Shown piece by piece: positions 56,290 to 64,000 of a stretch of DNA of 64,000 nucleotides. The notes beneath the pieces are model-generated. The model was not told where the DNA came from, searched no databases, and saw only the letters and a program-made list of their open reading frames with translations. The position numbers were made by a program, and so were the translations under genes. The stretch is from Endothia cerciana (taxonomy: Eukaryota > Ascomycota > Sordariomycetes > Diaporthales > Cryphonectriaceae), in NCBI GenBank assembly GCA_026119935.1, contig JALRMH010000006.1, positions 62,001-126,000 on the forward strand. The letters run 5' to 3'. The number at the start of each line of letters is the position of its first letter. Positions within the stretch are counted from its first letter, which is position 1.

Positions 56290-57097
56290 CTTGGTGATGT
56301 GCGGGGGAAGAGGAATATTGTACGGTTGTTATTGTCGAAGGTGCGTAATGCATCGCTTGATTATGACTGCTGTTACGGAGGCAGATCAGGTACCATGGCA
56401 GATGAGAAGCGGCATCCAGTGACGAAATAAGACAAGTGCTACGAGCTGACGATGGAATATATGATTTTTAGACCCCAGAGAACGGGCACAGGAGTCTATG
56501 TTGGCTTTAGAAACACCCATTATAGATGAAAAAGAAAACACGGCTTCTTTGGGTCTTCATGCTGAAAATAGATGCCCCGTCCCTGTTGGCTCTGAGACAC
56601 TCGCAACGATCCACGGGGAGTTTGAAAGACTGTTACACAGATCTATGAGATGTACATATGCAGAGCAGCTTGCAGGAGAAAGAATGTCTCACGCCGAAGC
56701 GCGGGCCTCCCCGGGCTCTCTATAGAAGCCTCTGGACCGCCAATTCGTCATCATACCTAGGATTATTGGATATTCGGACGGGGGCGTCTGGCGGTCTGGC
56801 CGCCGAACTCCTCGTGGTTAGCCTGGTAGCCAGCTCTTCGCTCGAGCAGTTCCCCCAGCATGGCTTAGGAGAAGGCTGCTAGTTTCCCCACAGAGGCGCT
56901 GGCGTGTAAGCCCCGTCTCAGCTCTAGCTTCGGCTTCTATCCGCTTCTTGCTCACGGGTTCGTGAACGAGACCTACGCCAAGCCCTCGTAACCAAGGCTG
57001 CCGGGCAGGGATGGAGTTAAAACCACTGAGCGGTCGTCATGGAGACGCTGATGGCACTCGCCAGAGCCCCCATCTGTCGTTGAACACGTACAATAGA
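56290..57097. other. Intergenic region, no supported gene
   Basis: Short featureless frames only. Confidence 0.5.
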
Positions 57098-58162
57098 TTA
57101 GACTAATCTCGCTGTGGTGGAACTGCTCCTTATCGTCGACCTCGGGCCTTTCATTGAAGAGGCTTGAGACATGGCCGCGGCTATCGTCGCAGCTGACGAC
57201 CGATAGTAGATGTGTATGCTGCCTGCATCCCCCCTTTCCTCGCCGTATTCCGTCTCCGTGCCGTCTACCGTCCCGTCCATATCACTCACCAAGCCCGATT
57301 CGCTACTCACCGCTCCACTGGGCGGTGGCCATCCCGGACTCAAGAAACCCCCGCTTAAAGTATCCGAGTCCCTCTCCCTCCGACCCCGGCTGCTCCCGTC
57401 GGGTCCCGAGGCCTTCACCCGCTTCATCTCCTGGATCACGGCCACCAGGTCCGTCATGCTCCCCGCCTGCAGCTCGACCGGGTGCTCCATCGACCCGTAC
57501 ACCTCCGCGACGCCCTGCTTCCCGGACCGTGCCGGCTTCTGCGACCGCTGCCTGTACATGGCCGCCCTGTTGGAGCCGTCCAGCTCGGGCCGGTTGTGCG
57601 GCGTGGGCAGCTCCTGCGGCGGCAGGGCGGGCAGCAGGTCCGCCGGGCTCTTCAGGGACTTCGGCGCCGCGGTGGTTGTGGTGGACCGCCCGCCCACCGA
57701 CCTCGCGTACTGGCTGTTCCGCGTCGTCCTGCCGTGGGTGCTGGCGCCGCCCGGGCCGGGGCCCTGGACCGTGGTGGAGTGGCTGTACGCCCGGCTGGGC
57801 GCGGTGTGCCGGCTCGGGTGCAGCGAGGTGATCTCGGCGCGTTTCCTGCGGGCCACGCGCCGGGAGTAGCAGAACAGCGAGAGGGCGAGGACCGCGAGCA
57901 GGGCCACCGAGCCGACGACAATCCCGGCGATGGCGCCGCTGCCGATGTGATGCGAGCCCGAGCTGCTGTAGGAGGAGGACGACGCGGCGCCCGTGGGTTC
58001 GGAGTTGGAGGACGTCGAGTAGATGTATATTAGTGATAGCGTGCTGCTGGTTGTGTCGAGGCCGCCGTCGGAGTCGCCTCCGGTCGTAGTTGAGGTGGGG
58101 GCCGCGGTTATGGTGACGGTGACCTGCCCGGCGTGGCCGGATACGCTGGCCATCGTGGTCAT
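57098..58162 (-). CDS. Single-pass membrane protein with Ser/Thr-rich ectodomain
   Basis: A single exon encodes 354 residues. Residues 1-74 are Ser/Thr/Gly-rich and probably O-glycosylated. A Gly/Val/Ala/Leu membrane helix spans about 75-98 (starting GSGAIAGIVVGSVALLAVLA), directly followed by a basic stop-transfer cluster RRVARRKR at 101-108. A long, disordered, Ser/Pro/Arg-rich cytosolic tail of 245 residues follows, with a short acidic DMDGTVDGTETEYGEE patch. This layout matches the many Mid2/WSC-like or SKG6-type fungal surface proteins, though no WSC Cys motif is present and there is no N-terminal signal peptide. An exon upstream could have been missed; a 27-base A tract (T on the coding strand) sits 25 bp before the start. 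Confidence 0.7.
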   Translation of the reverse strand: MTTMASVSGHAGQVTVTITAAPTSTTTGGDSDGGLDTTSSTLSLIYIYSTSSNSEPTGAASSSSYSSSGSHHIGSGAIAGIVVGSVALLAVLALSLFCYSRRVARRKRAEITSLHPSRHTAPSRAYSHSTTVQGPGPGGASTHGRTTRNSQYARSVGGRSTTTTAAPKSLKSPADLLPALPPQELPTPHNRPELDGSNRAAMYRQRSQKPARSGKQGVAEVYGSMEHPVELQAGSMTDLVAVIQEMKRVKASGPDGSSRGRRERDSDTLSGGFLSPGWPPPSGAVSSESGLVSDMDGTVDGTETEYGEERGDAGSIHIYYRSSAATIAAAMSQASSMKGPRSTIRSSSTTARLV

Positions 58163-58186
58163 ATATTATAGTCGAAAACCATAGGG

Positions 58187-58213
58187 AAAAAAAAAAAAAA
58201 AAAAAAAAAAAAA
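58187..58213. repeat. 27-base poly-A tract
   Basis: Uninterrupted A run 25 bp upstream of the membrane-protein start codon; it reads as poly-T in the 5' leader or promoter of that gene. Confidence 0.95.
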
Positions 58214-59579
58214 GGAAACACAGAATCGTAATAGTCGTAAAAGATTTTGAGGGGTCGGTCCCCCTTGGTTCAACTCTGGGCCTGGGTTTCGAGCGAGCGT
58301 GGCGTATCCCGTGGCGGGGGAATTAGGTATTACAGTACAGTATACACCACCTGGATTCGAGTGTTCATGTAGCTGATGCGCATCACGAGGCGTCTCTCGC
58401 CGCCAGAGATCGTTCAGTTCGTCCTCTTCGAGACTCAGTCCATCATCGCCGATGTTGTTAATCGCTCTCTTGCCGGTCGCAGTAGTACAGCAGAGGAGGG
58501 CGCGACCTCGTGGTGCGGCTGGAACGCTCGCTGGCTATCGGGCGAAGGATTGGGATCGGGTGGCGGCTACAGCTAGCTAGCTGGACCCGGAGATTGAGCT
58601 GGACGGCTCGAGCGTCGTCACCACGGTTCAGCGGACGGGAATGGCCTGGCCAGGCCGGGAGAGAACTTCCAAGGACACAAGCAGCAAAGTCGACAGGCGG
58701 GATGAGATGAAGAAAGGGGGAGAATGCAGAGGGGTTGAATATCACGTCAATAGATAAGCAGGGAGAACAGGCCTGACTCCTGCCGCAGAGTCTGGTCCAG
58801 AGTCCAGCGTCAATCTGGGCCTGGTCGATGAGGCTCCTTGAAGAAGAAAAAGACCACCACCAAAATACCACCAACAAAACCCAGGCGGGGAGCCCTGAGG
58901 CCTGGGCGGGTCAGAGGGATCGAAGCGCGGAAGCGAGATTGGGGCTCCTCGTGGGCTGTCAAGAGTGGGCCTAGCCGTTGTGGGTGCATCCTCTGCGGAA
59001 TCCTGCAGGCGCCGAGGTGAGGGCACTTGGAGCTCAGCTCACAGTCGAGTCCCCTCGAGAGGCATGAAAGGGGGTGGGGCCAGGGTGATAGGTCTTACTG
59101 TTGGTGACACCTGTGCCACGCCGCTGAACTGGTCCGTGGATGCTGCCTCCATCCGGTGGGATAGATAAGATGCTGTGTAAGTCTGACGGCGAGCACCGCG
59201 TGCATCGTCCTGATGCGCTCCACCGTGATCTTGGGGCAGCCTTACACAGTATAGTGTGTAGGATACATGTTTCCGGCCTGTAGATCTGCTGGGCCCATAG
59301 AGGACTCAGTCCTGCCCGTGGACCGTGGGATTACCCGGGGCGATGTGCGATCCTCCTGGAGTCGTCTTGCCCGGTCGGGGTGAAGCGAGATGATATCATT
59401 GCGTGACACAATCCATCCCGCGTCCAGGTTCGGGAACTCTTGCATGCTCACAGGTCCACTGCAGTATATAAAAAGCATGGCCAGGCACCGTCGTCGTCGA
59501 GATTGTCACGGCCCTCGCGGTGACCTCTTCCCGGACCGTGCAAGCCCAGACAGAACCCGGAGCCGGTTGGGGGGTTATA

Positions 59580-59660
59580 GAAAGAGAAAGAAGAAGAAGA
59601 AGAAGAGGAAGAAGAAGAGAGAGAGAGAGAGGGGGGGGGGAGGAGGGGGAGGGAGAGACA
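59580..59660. repeat. GAA/GA purine tract
   Basis: Eighty bases almost purely A and G on the plus strand: AAG triplets, then GA dinucleotides, then a 10-base G run and further G-rich sequence. Confidence 0.85.
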
Positions 59661-59921
59661 GGTCTGACACATGTGAAAGACTGTGGCAGCTCGCAGCATG
59701 ACGGGATGATTAGTTATCAGGCCTCCATACGTTCCGCTTACTACTGTACCATGCGGTTAGGTGTGATCGTGGTGACCTTGGCCGCTGGTCTTGAGAAGGG
59801 GGCCCTGCCTCCAGTGGGACCGTCACATGCCAACTGTCTCCGGAGGTCGGTCCTGGACAGAGAGATGGACATGGCGCGGCGTGCCCCATGACGCTAAGCT
59901 GGCCCGACCGCATCCCTGGTG

Positions 59922-59927
59922 CCTCGG
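59922..59927 (+). promoter_or_regulatory. CCTCGG element, candidate fatty-acid response site
   Basis: CCTCGG occurs 190 bp upstream of the thiolase start. In Aspergillus nidulans the regulators FarA and FarB recognise this hexamer upstream of beta-oxidation genes. One copy of a 6-mer can occur by chance, but the position and target gene fit. Confidence 0.4.
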
Positions 59928-60111
59928 CATCTCGAAGGCCCAACAATACTCTTTTGTGAAAGTGAAGTAGCCAGGTCTCTCGTCAACGTCGAGCATCTGG
60001 CGGGCTTCCCAAGTCCTGATCTCAGCACAATCAGTCATCGTCTACCCACCGTCGTCTCCTCAACCGTCACGGATCATTCCCTCCGGACACCACAGCAAGA
60101 ACAACGCAAAG

Positions 60112-61702
60112 ATGGGTGGTGAGCTGCTTGACGAAGCCAACGATGGTGTCCCGGACTGACGAGGAACTCCCCAGCTCTCGACAGGCTATCTTCTATCGGC
60201 AGCCAGCTCAGCAGCCCCAAGCTGGGCAAGGCGAAGCTTCTCGAGAAGAACCCTGATGATGTACGCCCCCCCCCCCTTCCCCCACCACAGCCTCTGCCCC
60301 AGAGGGCAAGTAACAAACTGACCCTCCGTCCCCCTCCTCCTCCAGATCGTCGTCACGGCGTGCCTCCGCACCGCCTTCACAAAGGGTGGCAAGGGCGGCT
60401 TCAAGGACACCATGGCCTCAGACCTCGTCGCTGGCGCGCTCAAGGGCATCATCGAGCGCTCCAAGATCGACCCGGCCCTGGTCGAGGACGTCTGCGTCGG
60501 TACCGTCCTCGCCCCGGGCGGCGGCGCCACCGAGATGCGCGCCGCGGCCCTGGTGGCCGGCTTCCCGGAGTCGGCCGCCGTGCGCACCCTCAACAGGCAG
60601 TGCTCGTCGGGCCTGCAGGCGTGCGTGGACGTCGCCAACCAGATCCGCGCCGGCATGATCGAGGTGGGCATCGGCGCGGGCGTGGAGAGCATGTCTACGC
60701 AGTACGGGTATGTATCAAGTGTTCCCCCCCAATCGCCCGCTCCCACTCTCTCTACCTCACAAACTTGTTCTTTCGGGCCTGGAGACCGGCAATGCTGACG
60801 GACGCCAATTCTCTGCCCCCCCTCCCAACAGCCCCGGCGCCGTGACCGAATTCTCCGACCTCCTCGAGTCGCACCCCGAGGCCGCCAACTGCAAGGTGCC
60901 CATGGGCGTGCTGTCCGAGGATATGGCCAAGGCCAAGAACATCTCGCGCGCGAGCCAGGACGCCTTCGCGGCGGCCTCGTACCAGAAGGCACTCGCGGCG
61001 CAGAAGCAGGGGCTCTTCCGCGAGGAGATCATGCCGCTCAAGGTCAAGTTCGAGGACCCCAAGAGCGGGGCGACCAAGGAGCTCGTCGTGGACCGCGACG
61101 ACGGCGTGCGCGACGGCATCACGGCCGAGTCCCTCGGCAAGATCAAGCCGGCCTTCGCCGCCGACGGGTCCATCCACGCCGGCAACGCCAGCCAGATCAG
61201 CGACGGCGCCGCCGCCGTCCTGCTGATGCGGCGCAGCACCGCGGAGCGTCTGGGCCAGGCCATCCTGGGCAAGTACGTCGCCGCGAGCATCGTCGGCGTC
61301 GCGCCGCTGCTCATGGGCGTGGGGCCCTGGAAGGCCATCCCCAAGGTGTTCGAGCTCACCGGCATCACCAAGGACGACGTGGACATCTTCGAGATCAACG
61401 AGGCCTTCGCCAGCCAGTGCCTCTGGTGCGCCAACGAGCTGGGCCTGCCCGCCGAGAAGATCAACCCCAAGGGCGGCGCTATCGCGTTTGGGCACCCGCT
61501 CGGGTGCACCGGGGCGAGGCAGGTGTCGACGCTCCTGTATGAGCTGAGGAGGAGGGGCGAGAAGATTGGTGTGACAAGTATGTGTATCGGCACTGGCATG
61601 GGGTAAGTGATTCCTGTTCTGCTGCCCTTCTAGATGTGGCGTCTTTCCAGCATGCGCTAACTATGTGCTTCCAGCATGGCTGCGGTGTGGGTCGCGGAGT
61701 AA
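60112..61702 (+). CDS. Peroxisomal 3-ketoacyl-CoA thiolase
   Basis: Five exons (60112-60118, 60175-60260, 60346-60707, 60832-61602, 61675-61702) splice in frame to 417 residues. Exon 1 is seven bases (ATG GGT G). The N-terminus MGALDRLSSIGSQL carries a type 2 peroxisomal signal, R6-L7-x5-Q13-L14. Catalytic residues are intact: nucleophile Cys117 in LNRQCSSGLQA, NEAFASQ, His373 in AIAFGHPLGCTG and Cys403 in SMCIGTGMG. The enzyme cleaves 3-ketoacyl-CoA with CoA to acetyl-CoA and a shortened acyl-CoA, the last step of beta-oxidation (yeast POT1/FOX3). The strongly C-ending codon use suggests high expression, and a CCTCGG element upstream suggests induction by fatty acids. Convergent with the ataxin-10-like gene. 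Confidence 0.94.
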
Positions 61703-62091
61703 AAGATTGGCGTGGGACGCTAAGACGAGCAGAACTGCATTCACGAATGTTTTGATACATGTACATTATGGGCCTAGAAAATGCATGGTCACGTTCACTT
61801 TGGCAGTGCTGTATTGTAAAGGTTGCAGTGAAATCTGCTCTGCAGGTGATCCGCCAAGCATCACAACGTTACGAGCGACACAGATGCAAATCCTGGTTGA
61901 GCCTGAAACGTAGCAAACACGGTCTATATGCACGCAGTATCCATCTCATGAAGTGTAGTCAACCGTAATAGTCTTTCACCAGCGCCGTAGCCTGATGCGA
62001 ATGCTTTTCGCCCTGTCTTCTTGCCCACATTGAACCCAAGTATCGTGTTGACCCAACATACCCTCTAAGCCGACTCTAGACTCGGGGACCC
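61703..62091. other. Convergent 3' intergenic spacer
   Basis: The thiolase (plus) and the ataxin-10-like gene (minus) end toward each other across 389 bp. Nothing else seen. Confidence 0.5.
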
Positions 62092-63999
62092 CTATAGCTT
62101 GCCCCGTAGATTCCTTAGCTTGGGGTCCGTATCAACGCCCAATGCATCCCGCAGGTTGATGTCGATCCCTTCCTGCTTGAGGCGCTCGGTGAGCTTCATG
62201 ACGCAGTACCTAGAAGCGACAATACCATTAGAAACCTCTTGTTCCACCGGGGTTGAGAAGATACCTGATTGCTGCAGCGGGGAAGGGTCGAAGGCTGTAA
62301 ACGAGGAGACTTTCTGACAGGGGCAGGAATAGCGTCTCCCGAACGGCAAGCAGCGAGGTGATTTACTCAGAGTGCCTCACATAAAATCCTCATCTTCCGT
62401 CTCCTCCGCGTTCTCGCCCAGCGCCAGCCGGGCCGCCTCGTCGGCGAGGTTGATGATGTCATGTAGGAGCAAGTCGGTGCGGCTGCGCGGAGGCATATGC
62501 GCCTGTGCCCAGTCGAGGGCCTGGAGGCAGGTACGCATGGTGCTTTGTGGGGTATTGTTGTTAGCGAAGGCGACCAGTGCCTTGTTACCGCTGCTGCTAC
62601 TACCGATTGCGGTACTGGTGCTCGGTACAGCCGGAGGCAACGGGTTGGTCGCTCGTCCCGGAACGGCGGGAGTGGGAGCAGCGGTGACGCTGGGGCCGGT
62701 GTTATTGAGCGGCACCATCGCAGGCTCACTCGGCGCAGGACGCAACGACACCCTCACCTCGCCCGTATTGCCATCTATACGGAGGTTCGTCATCTGGCCC
62801 GGAGCTGCAGCAGCATTCGGGTTCGTGCTATGGGCCACGAGGTTCCGCAGGAACTCACGCGCTGCGGCGGAGCCGTCCATGAGCCACTTCAGACACAACT
62901 GGACCCGTTCTCTAGCGTAGCGGTTGTGGTCGTCATATGCGCAGCAATTCAGTAGCGCAATGATGCCATTATTTTTCACGATCTGGCTCTGCACTCTTGC
63001 GTTGCCGGGGCAGCTGCGGCCGGGAGGTGGTTGCAGCAGCGTGGCGAGAATCTGCAGGATCTGGCCCTTGACGCCGGCCCACGGGAAGGTATGTGCAGCC
63101 GGTGTCTCGCGGATGTTGCCCGGGTGCGGCGGTGGAGGAGGAGGAGGATCGTTGGCATCGTACGGAGCATTGTTGGTCGACGAAGAGGGTTCCGCAGGGC
63201 GTTGTTGTGATCGATTTGGCGGATCGACGAGACCTTTCTTGGCCACGCCCTCCTCGAGCCCATGTAAAAGCGCGATGAGATCGTACGCAGCCTCCCACTG
63301 GATGAGTTCGGGTCGCGTGTCGAGGTTTTCGGATACGGTTGTCAGGAAGTCCAAGAACTGCACCAGCCCGTCCTTAGCACGCTCCATGTCCCAATTGTCG
63401 ACAGGGAAGTCCGTAGAATCCAACTTGTTTTGTCGAATGTCCGCTTGCAGCTTCATAAGAGCCACGCACTCCGGTACTATCCTGCTGCGAAAGTTGAGGA
63501 AGAAGAAGTGGACGAGCCTGCTCGCTTGCATCGGATCCCTCTCTTCAGGCGGAGCACTCCTCAGGCGTGCGCGGCATATGTAGTTGATCAGTCGGAGAAG
63601 GATGGTCTGTGCAGGAGACACGATATCCTTTGGTATCCTTAGATTGTTCCAAGCATACGGGATCAAGGCGCTGTTGTGGATGGCCTCGACAATCTGGCTG
63701 GTTATCTGGAAGATCAGGGACGTCTCATCCTTCTCCCAGACCGCAATGAAGACCAGCATTTCTCGAAGCAGACTCTTGCCGCAGTCCAACGCCAGAAACA
63801 TCCGGCATCGCGTCTCCTGCAGGTTCTCGCCGGCTCGCGTCGTGCCGCTGCCTGCCGCATCGAGGATGCATGATTTCACAATCATGTGCAGGGCCTCGAT
63901 CTGCTTGGGATCCAGGATGTTGGGGACCTCAGTGAGAAGACCGGTCATTGGACCATCTCCATAGGACTCGTCATCGTCGACGTCGTCATCCTCGGCCAT
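62092..63999 (-). CDS. Ataxin-10 / CTR86-like armadillo-type protein, 5' end may be outside
   Basis: The first exon in view (63999-62381) is open to the window edge. A 171-bp intron (donor GTGAGG, acceptor TCTAG, branch-like TTCTAAT about 19 bases before it) joins it in frame to 62209-62092, giving 578 residues. The C-terminal ataxin-10 domain (PF09759) is seen at VKNNGIIALLNCCAYDDHNR and RVQLCLKWLMDGS, about 342-386; the N-terminal part is helical. A Pro-rich low-complexity loop (about 265-300) splits it. The yeast relative is Ctr86; family members are cytosolic scaffolds with loosely defined roles. Met1 shown may be the true start or an internal Met, since the frame touches the edge. Without splicing the protein would stop at TGA after DEDFM, 39 residues shorter. 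Confidence 0.8.
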
Positions 64000-64000
64000 A

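Larger units (their letters stand above)
58163..60111. other. Intergenic region with simple repeats
   Basis: Between the divergent membrane-protein and thiolase genes. It contains a 27-base A run at 58187-58213, a purine tract of GAA/GA units at about 59580-59660, and the thiolase upstream region. No gene is supported. Confidence 0.55.

Noticed and set aside
60752..61599. Minus-strand frames of 247 and 280 codons opposite the thiolase
   Set aside because: Antisense shadows of the fully supported thiolase exon 4.

Overview
This window is nuclear DNA of a filamentous ascomycete (Pezizomycotina), most likely a sordariomycete. Genes are compact and single, with short GT..AG introns of about 50-200 bp. 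The gene set is typical of such fungi: a bilin-binding phytochrome histidine kinase, a HET-domain protein, a CAP10-type glycosyltransferase, KAR5, RRD1, a PTS2-targeted thiolase and an Rsm1/C3HC protein. Nothing looks bacterial, and there is no rRNA, CRISPR array or intact transposon. A run of 99 Ns inside a tandem repeat shows it is draft assembly. The genus cannot be told from the sequence.

Layout. 1-8.6 kb is gene-poor and holds only one decayed gene (3131-4231, minus). 8.6-12.4 kb has a small Ala/Pro-rich protein gene and a GT90 (CAP10) glycosyltransferase, both minus. 14.1-19.1 kb is a complete five-exon phytochrome (minus). 22.0-26.3 kb is a divergent pair: the PP2A activator RRD1 (minus) and a SANT/Myb-domain nuclear protein (plus). 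28.5-32.2 kb is a long coiled-coil protein gene with an unclear 3' end. 33.4-33.8 kb is a tiny Gly-rich protein gene with a clear TATA box. 35.0-36.9 kb carries two unrelated minisatellites (69-bp and 19-bp units). 38.0-39.6 kb is the karyogamy gene KAR5 (minus). 42.1-45.2 kb holds mitochondrial ribosomal protein uL6m and the bisphosphate nucleotidase MET22/HAL2 (both plus). At 45.34-45.50 kb is a tRNA-Glu(CUC)-like relic joined to a perfect 21-bp inverted repeat. 45.8-50.4 kb is a second divergent pair: a secreted class C beta-lactamase-like serine hydrolase (minus) and an Rsm1/NIPA-like zinc-finger protein (plus). 51.7-52.2 kb is a frameshifted relic; 52.9-54.8 kb is a HET-domain gene; 55.8-56.3 kb has two small coding-like ORFs. 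57.1-58.2 kb encodes a single-pass membrane protein. 60.1-61.7 kb is peroxisomal 3-ketoacyl-CoA thiolase (plus), convergent with an ataxin-10/CTR86-like gene (62.1-64.0 kb, minus) that reaches the window edge.

Functionally the window is a mix of housekeeping genes (translation, sulfur/nucleotide salvage, beta-oxidation, PP2A control, mRNA export), signalling (red-light sensing, non-self recognition, nuclear fusion) and a few unassigned proteins. There is no biosynthetic cluster or operon-like grouping. The most unusual material is small-scale: the tandem repeats, the tRNA relic with its inverted repeat, many C/G homopolymers, very short start-codon exons, and a possible splice-controlled C-terminus. 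Exon limits were worked out by hand from splice consensus and reading-frame continuity.
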